Assembly: GCF_000170755.1 (NCBI RefSeq)
Contig: NZ_ABCK01000008.1
Span: forward strand, 146,657-210,656
Length of the DNA stretch: 64,000 nucleotides
Source of the DNA: Lentisphaera araneosa HTCC2155
Lineage (GTDB): Bacteria > Verrucomicrobiota > Lentisphaeria > Lentisphaerales > Lentisphaeraceae
Direction: 5' to 3'
Position 1 is the stretch's first letter. The number at the start of each line of letters is the position of its first letter. The notes under the pieces are model-generated. The model saw nothing but the letters and a program-made list of their open reading frames with translations, was not told where the DNA came from and did not search any database. Both the position numbers and the translations under genes were made by a program. Positions 17,488 through 25,374 of the stretch are shown here, piece after piece.

Positions 17488-18936
17488 ATGAACAAAAATG
17501 TACAGTTTCAGGATTTGGGGCTAAAGAAAACGATCCTTAGTGCTATTTATACAGCTGGGTATAAAAAACCAACTCCGATCCAAAATAAATCATTAAAGAT
17601 AATTTTACAGGGCCAAGATGCTCTCGTGCGTGCTAAAACTGGAACGGGAAAAACGGCGGCTTTTGCGATCCCCGCATTGCAGCATTTGCGTGCTGAGGTT
17701 CAGCACCCACAAGTATTAATTCTCACGCCAGGCAGAGAACTCTGTAAACAAATCTCCCAGGAATTCATAAAACTCGGCAAGGGCTTAGAAAATTTTCGTG
17801 TCGCGGAAGTGACTGGTGGCGGTAAATTATCGGGAGTTAAGAAATCTTTGCATGGAGCGCAAGTTATCTCGGCAACTCCAGGGCGCTTGATAGATATTAA
17901 AGAACAAGGTTTGCTCAATAGCAATTGTATAAACATGCTTGTGATCGATGAAGCCGACCGCCTTTTTGATATGGGTTTCAGAGAAGCCGTAACGAGTATT
18001 TTAAAAGATCTGCCTAAATCAGTGCAGACAGTTTTATGTTCGGCTACATTTACAGATGATATAAAGAATTTTTCTAAGACGCTTTTAAAGAAGCCCGTGA
18101 TTATTGAAGACCGTTCAAATATTGGCTCTGAAGAAAATTTAGAAGAATGGGCGGTTTCGGTTTATCCTGAAAATCATTTAAAGCTCACAGAAAAACTACT
18201 GAAGAAGCATAAGAATGATCAAGTCATTGTGTTTTGTAATCACAAGGAACGCGTTGATGAAGTAGCTGAAAAGCTCGATGATATGGGCTTTGATGTTCAC
18301 CCACTTCATTCTGGGATGGAAAAAAATGTTCGAAACCAAGCACTCAAGCTCTTTCGGGATAAACAGGTTCGAATACTCGTTGCAACTGACGTAGCTTCAC
18401 GAGGGATCGATATTCCTGGCTTACCGCTAGTTGTTAATTACGATTTACCCTATGACTTCCCCGATTATGTTCACCGTGCGGGCCGTACTGCTCGTGCAGG
18501 TAAAAGTGGTTTAGTGATATCTTTTTATAATGGCCGTAAAGAAAAAACGATCAAATCCTTTGAAGAACGCACCGGACGTCAAATGTTGCGCGTGAGCTTC
18601 AATCAAATTATGGATGAGAAACAAGTCTCGCAAAAACCATTGGCAAAAAAGAAACAAGATTCCGTGCGCAAGAAGGCGAATATTCGGGATTGCTCTCGCA
18701 TCATTGTTTATGGTGGGAAAAAGCAGGGTTTAAATAATGGCTTACTCAAAAAGATCTTAGCAAAAAATTGTGGTTTGGACGACTCGGATATCGGCTATAT
18801 CGAAGTTAATGAGAAGCATACACTACTCGGGGTTCTTCGCGAAAAATCGAGCCGAGTCCTCACAACATTGCAAAAAACAAAGATTTCTGGCCATATTCTC
18901 AAGCTTGAATTGCGAAGAACGCAAAAACGTAGGTAA
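17488..18936 (+). CDS. dbpA: DEAD-box RNA helicase, DbpA type
   Basis: A 482-residue ATP-dependent RNA helicase. Q motif GYKKPTPIQ, Walker A AKTGTGKT (about 53-60), DEAD box VIDEADRLFDMGF, SAT motif III, HRAGRTARAGKSG motif VI. The C-terminus (about 400-478) fits the DbpA RNA-binding domain that in E. coli recognises hairpin 92 of 23S rRNA, so a role in 50S ribosome assembly is likely. Motif Ia reads TPGREL rather than TPTREL. A basic, Lys-rich linker joins the parts. First gene of a plus-strand run to about 21.3 kb. Confidence 0.9.
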   Translation: MNKNVQFQDLGLKKTILSAIYTAGYKKPTPIQNKSLKIILQGQDALVRAKTGTGKTAAFAIPALQHLRAEVQHPQVLILTPGRELCKQISQEFIKLGKGLENFRVAEVTGGGKLSGVKKSLHGAQVISATPGRLIDIKEQGLLNSNCINMLVIDEADRLFDMGFREAVTSILKDLPKSVQTVLCSATFTDDIKNFSKTLLKKPVIIEDRSNIGSEENLEEWAVSVYPENHLKLTEKLLKKHKNDQVIVFCNHKERVDEVAEKLDDMGFDVHPLHSGMEKNVRNQALKLFRDKQVRILVATDVASRGIDIPGLPLVVNYDLPYDFPDYVHRAGRTARAGKSGLVISFYNGRKEKTIKSFEERTGRQMLRVSFNQIMDEKQVSQKPLAKKKQDSVRKKANIRDCSRIIVYGGKKQGLNNGLLKKILAKNCGLDDSDIGYIEVNEKHTLLGVLREKSSRVLTTLQKTKISGHILKLELRRTQKRR

Positions 18937-18968
18937 ATTAAGTCCAAGATAATAATATTAGAGAATTT

Positions 18969-19784
18969 ATGAAAGAAAAACTCATTTATTACCCCTTACT
19001 TCCCGATCCCAAAGAGCTCGGCTTTGAGCGCTCTAACTTTGTTCGACGCTGGATTGAAGAAGATCTTTTTGACGCGGGACTTGTCACTGACGATGAATCA
19101 AAAGCTAATGCTTATTTAGTTGCCTCTGGTGATGGCGGCATGACTCGTGCGGCACGAACTACTTGCGATAGTGGCAAAGTTTTGTTCGGTCTCAATTGTG
19201 GTACACTTGGTTTTTTGATGAACCAAATTGAGCAGCCTCATCAAATTCCTTTATTTAAAGAAGAGCTTCACCTCGTCAGTGTAAAGTTGATGAAAGGACA
19301 TTTTTATAATGCCGCGGGCGACAAAACCTCGTATTTAGCCTTTAACGATATTTTTTGTGGGGGCAATATTGCCGACTTTATTTCCTTCGAAATAACCGGT
19401 GAATTGAGTCATTTTCGTAATCGTACAGTAAAAGGCAATGGCGTCTTTGTTTCGACACCTCAGGGTACGACGGGTTTTGCTCTTAATGCCCGTGGCTCAT
19501 CTGCTGTTCTACCCTTAGATACACGTACTTGGTATGTGGGGGGCGTCGCAACGGGACCTTATCCTTCAAGCGTATGTTCTCCTCAAAAGATCACTATCAA
19601 ATGTACCTCGCGTCGAAAAATTAATGCTTATGCTGATGGCTATGAGCAAGAAGCTAAAGAAATTGACCAAATCATTATTGAACCCACCGATCACGAAGTC
19701 ACTTTAGCTTTCCGTACAGGAGTTGATTTTGAAGCAAGACGTCGTGAATTGGCCGAAGCCGTAGAGCGCGGATTAACCCATTAG
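18969..19784 (+). CDS. nadK: NAD kinase family protein
   Basis: A 271-residue protein of the NAD kinase fold, which phosphorylates NAD to NADP. The glycine-rich substrate loop reads VASGDGGMTRAA (about 51-62, usually GGDGT), followed by LFGLNCGTLGFLMN, typical NadK sequence, and by STPQGTTGFALNARGSSAV, matching the NadK TPTGSTAYSLSAGGP segment. The glycine motif is atypical, so activity or substrate could differ. It is 32 bases behind dbpA and 8 bases before a Nudix gene; an NADP-making enzyme next to a nucleotide pyrophosphatase suggests a link to NAD turnover. Confidence 0.85.
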   Translation: MKEKLIYYPLLPDPKELGFERSNFVRRWIEEDLFDAGLVTDDESKANAYLVASGDGGMTRAARTTCDSGKVLFGLNCGTLGFLMNQIEQPHQIPLFKEELHLVSVKLMKGHFYNAAGDKTSYLAFNDIFCGGNIADFISFEITGELSHFRNRTVKGNGVFVSTPQGTTGFALNARGSSAVLPLDTRTWYVGGVATGPYPSSVCSPQKITIKCTSRRKINAYADGYEQEAKEIDQIIIEPTDHEVTLAFRTGVDFEARRRELAEAVERGLTH

Positions 19785-19792
19785 GATTCACC

Positions 19793-20311
19793 ATGGAAGA
19801 AATCTATAAGGGCAAATTTTTACATTATATAAAAACGGGAAATTGGGAATGGGTCACTCGACCCAATGATATTTCCGCCGCAGTAATTGCGGCTGTAACG
19901 GACAAAAAAGAATTAGTCCTCATTGAACAATTTCGCGTTCCCATGAATGCACCCGTCATTGAATGGCCCGCAGGCCTCGTTGGAGACGGTGATTATGAGG
20001 GTGAAGAGAGTTTTATAGCGGCTCAGAGAGAGCTAGAGGAAGAGACGGGCTATTACGCCAAAAATTTCAAAAAAGTGGTTCACGGCCCCGTATCGGCGGG
20101 AATGAGCGACGAAGCCAATGATCTTTACATTGCTTGGGACCTCGAAAAAGTGTCCGAGGGTGGCGGTGTTGATGACGAAGAAATTATAACTCATTTGGTT
20201 CCCTTTGCAGAACTACACGAATTTATTGAAAAGAAACAAGCACAAGGTTGTGCCCTAGATCTAAAAGTCTTTGTGGGCGTTTATTTTTTACAAAAAGAAG
20301 GATTGATATAA
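19793..20311 (+). CDS. Nudix hydrolase, probable ADP-ribose pyrophosphatase
   Basis: A 172-residue cytosolic Nudix protein. The Nudix box is intact: a Gly start in [20 protein letters not shown] (about 64-83), ending REL-EEETGY with the metal-binding glutamates. The strand [21 protein letters not shown] before it is typical of the ADP-ribose pyrophosphatase (NudF-like) subgroup, which splits ADP-ribose to AMP and ribose 5-phosphate. Placed 8 bases after nadK and 1 base before the redoxin gene, so surely in the same operon. Confidence 0.9.
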   Translation: MEEIYKGKFLHYIKTGNWEWVTRPNDISAAVIAAVTDKKELVLIEQFRVPMNAPVIEWPAGLVGDGDYEGEESFIAAQRELEEETGYYAKNFKKVVHGPVSAGMSDEANDLYIAWDLEKVSEGGGVDDEEIITHLVPFAELHEFIEKKQAQGCALDLKVFVGVYFLQKEGLI

Positions 20312-20312
20312 C

Positions 20313-20888
20313 ATGGCATTTACACTCGAAATTGGCAAGGAAGCCATTGATTTTGCGCTCCCCGCAACTGATGGCAAAACTTATTCACTCAAAGATTTTC
20401 AGAAAGACTACTTAGTGATCTTTTTTACTTGTAATCATTGCCCTTACGTTATTGGTTCGGATGAAAGCACTCGCAAGACCGCCGAGGCTTTTGCGGACAT
20501 AGCAGATTTTGTTGGCATCAACTCAAATTCAGTGAATACCTACGCAGAAGATTCTTTTGAGCACATGGTCACACGCATGGAAGAACATCAATTCCCATGG
20601 ACTTACCTCCATGATGAGCGTCAAGCAGTGGCCAAAGTCTATGGCGCTTTGCGAACTCCGCATTTTTACGTTTTTAATAAAGAACGCCAGCTGGTCTACA
20701 CAGGCCGTGCCGTCGATAAGCCTCGCGTTGGTCAAACTCCCTCGATTTTTGATCTCGATCGTACCCTTGAGGAACTCAAAGCAGGTAAAGAAGTTTCTAC
20801 ACCCCAAACCAACCCTATTGGCTGCAATGTGAAGTGGGATGGCAAAGATCATCACTGGATGCCCATCGAAGCCTGTGATTTGGTTTAA
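20313..20888 (+). CDS. Thioredoxin-fold redoxin (AhpC/TSA family)
   Basis: A 191-residue protein with no signal peptide. The thioredoxin-like redox site is [10 protein letters not shown] (Cys-Asn-His-Cys, about 34-43), and the cis-proline segment is LRTPHFYVF. The N-terminus [20 protein letters not shown] is typical of peroxiredoxin/TlpA-like redoxins. It probably reduces disulfides or peroxides in the cytosol; the partner is unknown. The stop of the Nudix gene is one base away. Confidence 0.88.
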   Translation: MAFTLEIGKEAIDFALPATDGKTYSLKDFQKDYLVIFFTCNHCPYVIGSDESTRKTAEAFADIADFVGINSNSVNTYAEDSFEHMVTRMEEHQFPWTYLHDERQAVAKVYGALRTPHFYVFNKERQLVYTGRAVDKPRVGQTPSIFDLDRTLEELKAGKEVSTPQTNPIGCNVKWDGKDHHWMPIEACDLV

Positions 20889-20894
20889 GCGTCG

Positions 20895-21281
20895 ATGAAG
20901 AGTTTAGGTGTCGAAATTAAGAGCAGTACTTGTGTTTTAGTCTTGCTTGATTCGGCAGACGAAATCAAAGAAGCAACAAAGATTGAATTAGAAGACCCTT
21001 ATTGCGCGACGAGTGTAAAGGAATTCTTTGATGATTTAAAAACTTGGCTCGAGAAATGTAATGCCGATGTGGTGAACATTAAAAAGCGTTTGGAGAAGGG
21101 CAAGTTTGCGGGTGGCGCGAGCTCCTTTAAAATTGAGGGCTTGATTCAATTGGCTGCCTTGGTCTCTGTTAACTTAGTTGGTGGGCCTGAACTCAATCGC
21201 TTAGCTAAATCAGTTGAGACTTTGCCAGCAATGAAAAAGTACCAAGAGCAGGCTTATTTAGCAGCGTTGTCAGCGCTTTGA
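20895..21281 (+). CDS. DUF3010 family protein
   Basis: A 128-residue cytosolic protein. The stretch VNIKKRLEKGKFAGGASSFK (61-80) matches the DUF3010 core (IKERMKKGKFAGGAVSFK in gamma-proteobacteria, from memory), and the N-terminus GVEIKSSTCVLVLLDS looks like an RNase H/RuvC-like beta hairpin. No function is known for the family. It ends the dbpA-nadK-Nudix-redoxin run (6-base gap to the redoxin). Confidence 0.8.
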   Translation: MKSLGVEIKSSTCVLVLLDSADEIKEATKIELEDPYCATSVKEFFDDLKTWLEKCNADVVNIKKRLEKGKFAGGASSFKIEGLIQLAALVSVNLVGGPELNRLAKSVETLPAMKKYQEQAYLAALSAL

Positions 21282-21295
21282 TTTTATGTACGAGA

Positions 21296-21310
21296 GGGAC
21301 AGAGTCCCTT
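21296..21310 (+). terminator. Weak hairpin after the DUF3010 gene
   Basis: AGGGAC / GTCCCT with a 3-base loop, followed by TTCATTT. Short and with a poor T-run; it may reduce read-through into the methyltransferase gene. Confidence 0.35.
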
Positions 21311-21351
21311 TCATTTGCGGAACATCATTCAATTAAATGAAGGTATAAAAA

Positions 21352-22029
21352 ATGCATAAATTATTTTTAGTTCTCACTTTTTTTACTTTTGCGGTCTTCG
21401 CAGAAAACAAAATCAATACTTCAAAGCCCAAGGTTTACATGGGGCGTCAAATTGCTTGGACTATGCATTGCAATGCGGCTCATTGGCTGACGCGTACGGA
21501 GCGAGAAAAAGAAGAAAACACCTCCGAAATGCTTCGCGAACTCAAGCTCAAACCCGGCATGGTGGTAGCGGATGTGGGTTGTGGCAATGGCTATCACGCA
21601 TTAACTATGGCAAAAACTGTTGGCGAAAAAGGCAAAATTCTCTGTGTGGATGTTCAGCTCAAGATGCTCGAATTCCTTCAAGAGAGAGCGAAGGAAGCAG
21701 GAATAAAAAATTGCGTATCAATTCTAGGTGAATTCACTGATCCCAAACTGCCGAAAAACTCTGTTGATCTCATCTTACTCGTCGATGCCTACCACGAATT
21801 TACTGAACCTGAATCCATGCTCAAAAAGATGCGCGAGTCCCTCAAGCCCGAGGGAGTTTTGGTACTGGTTGAATTTCGCAAGGAAGATAAGAAAGTTCCC
21901 ATTAAAGAAGATCACAAAATGAGCAAGGTCCAAATGGATAAAGAACTCACTGCCAATGGCTTCAAAGTTGTGCGATCTTACGATAAACTTCCCTGGCAAC
22001 ACATGGTTTTCTACGGTAAAGATAAGTAG
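21352..22029 (+). CDS. SAM-dependent methyltransferase with signal peptide
   Basis: A 225-residue class I methyltransferase. Residues 1-17 form a clean signal peptide (MHKLFLVLTFFTFAVFA then E). The fold follows: motif I VVADVGCGNGYHALTMAK (about 71-88), the acidic strand ILCVDVQLKML, DLILLVDAYHEF and GVLVLVEF. Exported methyltransferases of this kind occur in Planctomycetes and Bacteroidetes but their SAM source outside the cytosol is unclear. It may alternatively stay tethered or be active before export. Substrate unknown. It is 70 bases after the DUF3010 gene. Confidence 0.85.
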   Translation: MHKLFLVLTFFTFAVFAENKINTSKPKVYMGRQIAWTMHCNAAHWLTRTEREKEENTSEMLRELKLKPGMVVADVGCGNGYHALTMAKTVGEKGKILCVDVQLKMLEFLQERAKEAGIKNCVSILGEFTDPKLPKNSVDLILLVDAYHEFTEPESMLKKMRESLKPEGVLVLVEFRKEDKKVPIKEDHKMSKVQMDKELTANGFKVVRSYDKLPWQHMVFYGKDK

Positions 22030-22402
22030 AACTAAGCGCTTAAATTCATTATCCCAAAAGTTTTAGAGACCATTAATTCACCACAGAGGACTCAGAGTTC
22101 ACAGAGAAAAGTTTGGGTTCGTGATTTATCGTGAATGGTGAAGTCATCATCATAAAAACTCATCTAATCTGTTAGTGTTTCAGCTCTATGTTCTCGGTGT
22201 ACTCTGTGGTAAATATGTTTTTGATTAACTGTTTACGCATGTATGTCCATATATAAATTCTCGGTGAACTCGGTGGTGTGATTGTTTTGTAGATGAGTTC
22301 CTAAACTAAGTTGAGGCTCTTTTGGTTCAATATGTTCAAACTTGGTATAAGTTTTTTCTCTTGGAAGTAATGTGTTGCATTCTGAATTAATTAGGTTCCC
22401 CA
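22030..22402. other. 373-base gene-free gap with repeats
   Basis: No coding region is seen on either strand. The gap holds three 9-base-repeat clusters (22081-22108, 22191-22210, 22259-22279) and a 9-base inverted repeat AACTCATCT (22157-22165) / AGATGAGTT (22291-22299) that brackets the last two clusters. The tex promoter should lie in its last 100 bases. Confidence 0.7.
22081..22279. repeat. Three clusters of a CACMGAGNN 9-base repeat, first inverted to the others
   Basis: Read on the plus strand, 22082-22108 is three units: CACAGAGGA, CTCAGAGTT, CACAGAGAA. Read on the minus strand, 22191-22210 gives CACAGAGTA, CACCGAGAA and 22259-22279 gives CACCGAGTT, CACCGAGAA. Thus seven units of one 9-base pattern in two orientations. 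Function unknown. Confidence 0.75.
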
Positions 22403-24520
22403 ATGTCTGAAATCCTTTCTTTTATTAGTGCTGAATTAGCCATTCAATCATCTCAAATAAGCAAAACAATTGAGCTCTTAGATTCTGGGGCGACGCTGCC
22501 ATTTATAGCGCGTTATCGAAAGGAAGCCACGGGAGGCTTAGACGAAGTGCAAATTGGCGCCATTCGCGATTTAAAATCGAACTTTGAAGAACTCGATAAA
22601 AGAAAACAGGCCATCTTTAAGTCACTAAAAGAACGAGATCTACTCACTGAAAATCTAAAAGCTAAACTCGAACAAGCCAAGAACCTCAATGCGCTCGAAG
22701 ATTACTATCTTCCTTATAGACCGAAGAAGAAAACGCGAGCTTCGCAAGCACGAGAAAAAGGTTTAGAACCTTTGACTCAAGTTTTGATGCAGCAGAGTGG
22801 TGATCGCATTGATTTTCATAAGTTTATCAATCGCGCTAAGGGCGTGAATAATCGCGATGAGGCCTTGGCCGGTGCTCGTGATATTTTGGCTGAGCAAATG
22901 AGCGAAGATTCTAAAACGCGTTCGCAATTGCGCAATGCTTTTGAGACTCATGCCCGCTTGAGTTCAAAAGTCATCAAAACTAAAATTGAAGATGCGCAAA
23001 AGTATCGTGATTATTTCGATCTAGAAGAAAAATTGAGTCGTGTGCCAGGGCACCGACTCTTAGCGATTTTACGTGGCGAACGCGAAGGTTTTTTACGAGT
23101 AAAAATGCGACCGGATCAAGAAAGAACTCAAAAGATTGTCGAGCGCAATTTTGTGAAGGGTCGAGGTTTGGCCTCTAGCCAAGTTCAACTGGCTGCCGAG
23201 GATGCCTATAAGCGACTGCTCCTCCCATCTTTGGAGAAAGAGGTTCAAAAGAAAGCCCAAGAGAAAGCCGATATAGAATCAATTCGTGTCTTTGTGGCGA
23301 ATTTACGCGAGCTCTTGTTAGCCGCACCCTTAGGTCGAAAAAAGGTTTTGGCCTTTGATCCAGGCTTTAGGACAGGAGCGAAAGTCGTTTGTTTAGGGTC
23401 GGCCGGTGAGCTTTTGTACAACTGCAATTTATTTCCCGTGGGGAACTCAAAAGAGAAAGAGCAGCAAGCAGCGGATGAGACGCGTCGCTTAGTCAAAAAA
23501 TATGCTATCGAAGCTCTTGCGGTGGGCAATGGTACGGCAGGTCGTGAAACAGAACTCTTTCTCAATGAACTCGATTTGGGGCTTCCAGTGATTTCGGTGG
23601 ATGAGAGTGGGGCATCAATTTATTCAGCCAGTGAGAGTGCCCGCAATGAATTTCCCAATCATGATTTAACTGTGCGAGGCGCGGTTTCAATTGGTCGTCG
23701 ACTGCAGGATCCCTTAGCAGAACTCGTGAAGCTCGATCCCAAAACCATTGGCGTTGGCCAGTATCAGCATGACGTGGATCAAAGTGCTTTGAAAAAGGCT
23801 TTGGATGATCAGGTACTCAGTTCCGTGAATGCAGTGGGCGTAGATCTTAATACTGCCAGTGTGGAGCTCTTGAGTTATGTATCGGGCATTGGGCCAAAAC
23901 TAGCCGAAGCGATTCTCAACTATCGTTCATCTGAAGGGCTTTTTAAAAATCGTAATGAATTAAAGAAAGTGCCCCGTTTGGGTGATAAAGTCTTTGAGCA
24001 AGCCGCGGGTTTCTTGCGTGTCTTTGATGGGGATCAAGTTTTGGATTCCAGTGCCGTTCACCCAGAATCCTATGGCCTAGTCAAGCGCATGGCAAAAGAC
24101 TTAAATTGTTCCGTGACTGATTTACTTAATAGCGGGGAATTCAGACAGCAAATAAAGCTCGAGTCATATGTGAACTCATCAGTAGGCTTGCCGACCTTAG
24201 AGGATATTAAGCAAGAATTAGAAAAGCCCGGTCGCGACCCTCGTCCAAACTTTAGTGCTTTTAGCTTCTCCCAAGATATTCATGAAATCAGTGACCTTCA
24301 TGTGGGGATGAAAGTTCCAGGTTTAGTGACGAATGTGACCAAGTTTGGAGCCTTTGTCGATGTCGGAGTTCACCAAGATGGTCTGATTCATATCAGTAAA
24401 CTCAAACATGGCTTTGTTGCGGATCCCGCAGAAGTTGTCCGGGTGCGTCAACAAGTGGAAGTCAAAGTCATTGAAGTGGATGCCAAACGCAAAAGGATCT
24501 CTTTATCCCTGATTGATTAA
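22403..24520 (+). CDS. tex: Tex family RNA-binding transcription accessory protein
   Basis: A 705-residue Tex protein, near the usual length. The N-terminal helical part has TLPFIARYRKEATGGLDE (31-48); a YqgF/RuvC-like domain begins KVLAFDPGFRTGAKVV (about 314); the helix-hairpin-helix region has NTASVELLSYVSGIGPKLAE (about 486-505); and a C-terminal S1 RNA-binding domain starts GMKVPGLVTNVTKFGAFVDV (about 637-656). Tex interacts with the transcription machinery and affects gene expression and stress tolerance in several bacteria. The end is one base from the stop of the convergent esterase gene, so the two transcripts must overlap. Confidence 0.97.
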   Translation: MSEILSFISAELAIQSSQISKTIELLDSGATLPFIARYRKEATGGLDEVQIGAIRDLKSNFEELDKRKQAIFKSLKERDLLTENLKAKLEQAKNLNALEDYYLPYRPKKKTRASQAREKGLEPLTQVLMQQSGDRIDFHKFINRAKGVNNRDEALAGARDILAEQMSEDSKTRSQLRNAFETHARLSSKVIKTKIEDAQKYRDYFDLEEKLSRVPGHRLLAILRGEREGFLRVKMRPDQERTQKIVERNFVKGRGLASSQVQLAAEDAYKRLLLPSLEKEVQKKAQEKADIESIRVFVANLRELLLAAPLGRKKVLAFDPGFRTGAKVVCLGSAGELLYNCNLFPVGNSKEKEQQAADETRRLVKKYAIEALAVGNGTAGRETELFLNELDLGLPVISVDESGASIYSASESARNEFPNHDLTVRGAVSIGRRLQDPLAELVKLDPKTIGVGQYQHDVDQSALKKALDDQVLSSVNAVGVDLNTASVELLSYVSGIGPKLAEAILNYRSSEGLFKNRNELKKVPRLGDKVFEQAAGFLRVFDGDQVLDSSAVHPESYGLVKRMAKDLNCSVTDLLNSGEFRQQIKLESYVNSSVGLPTLEDIKQELEKPGRDPRPNFSAFSFSQDIHEISDLHVGMKVPGLVTNVTKFGAFVDVGVHQDGLIHISKLKHGFVADPAEVVRVRQQVEVKVIEVDAKRKRISLSLID

Positions 24521-24521
24521 G

Positions 24522-25289
24522 CTAGTTCTTTTCTTGCTTAAAGAGCCACTTCATGAAGTGACTTTCGGGGTCACAGCGACTTCCACTCATGGTGGTTACG
24601 CCACTCTCGTGACCAGGAATGAAGCGGTCGGAAACTCCGTGATTTCCTCCTTTCCATGAAGTGAGTTTGAACTTGCCATTGAGCTTTTTCATTTCTTCCA
24701 TGATTTTGACAATTCTATCATAGGGGCAAACTCGGTCTTGATCGCCGTGACTCGTCCAAATGGGGATGTCCTTAATGATTTTAGGGTCGATGAAGTCTGC
24801 AGTGGATTTCAAACCTGTTCCGGCGGAGGGAGCTGCTGCAGCAAAATAATCGGGATCTGCCTGGATGTAAATGAAAGTTCCGTGTCCCCCCATGGAGTGA
24901 CCGAGAATATAAATGCGCTTCATATCGGCGTTCGGTAAAGCGGCAATGACTTCTTTGATTAAACTTAGCATATCAGTGTCCCATAAACCGGGGGATTGAG
25001 GCGCCAAAACATAAGCTGGATAATCTTGACGAATTTTAGCATCTGCAAGCTGTTGATTCCAGGGTTTGAGTTGACGTTTATTATCACTGCCTTTGCCGCC
25101 CGCACCATGAAGAGAGAGTATGACGGGGTACTTTTTAGATGAGTCCATGTTGAGGGGCGTCATCAAGCGATAAGGCATGCTTTTATAGTTTTTTGCTACG
25201 TAGAGTTTTTGCCAGCTTCTATCCTTTGCTTGTGAGTGGATTTGGAAAGAACTAAAAATGAAAAGAAGCGAGATGATGAGTTTATGCAT
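24522..25289 (-). CDS. Secreted alpha/beta-hydrolase esterase
   Basis: A 255-residue protein with signal peptide (1-22, ending IHSQA). Alpha/beta-hydrolase with nucleophile Ser in GHSMGGHGTF, acid in SHGDQDRVCP and His in GGNHGVSDRF; the oxyanion strand is VILSLHGAGGKGSDN. It fits the phospholipase/carboxylesterase or polyhydroxyalkanoate-depolymerase-like group common in PVC bacteria, often annotated as prolyl oligopeptidase family. Likely removes ester groups from plant or algal polysaccharides in the periplasm or outside; substrate not known. Ends one base from tex. Confidence 0.88.
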   Translation of the reverse strand: MHKLIISLLFIFSSFQIHSQAKDRSWQKLYVAKNYKSMPYRLMTPLNMDSSKKYPVILSLHGAGGKGSDNKRQLKPWNQQLADAKIRQDYPAYVLAPQSPGLWDTDMLSLIKEVIAALPNADMKRIYILGHSMGGHGTFIYIQADPDYFAAAAPSAGTGLKSTADFIDPKIIKDIPIWTSHGDQDRVCPYDRIVKIMEEMKKLNGKFKLTSWKGGNHGVSDRFIPGHESGVTTMSGSRCDPESHFMKWLFKQEKN

Positions 25290-25330
25290 GGCCTATCCTT
25301 ATTTAAATGATTGTTTACATAAACACTACG

Positions 25331-25344
25331 AAAGCTAAAAGCTG
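25331..25344. repeat. Two tandem 7-base units upstream of the esterase gene
   Basis: AAAGCTA and AAAGCTG lie in the 85-base gap between two minus-strand genes, followed by AATATT. The end resembles the 3226-3239 part of the repeat at 3198. Weak, but the same periodicity. Confidence 0.35.
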
Positions 25345-25374
25345 AATATTACTTCTTTGAATTAAATTTGTTGT

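Noticed and set aside
22081..22279. Possible CRISPR array from regularly placed repeats
   Set aside because: Units are 9 bases, imperfect and in opposite orientations, with no equal-length spacers and no cas genes near.
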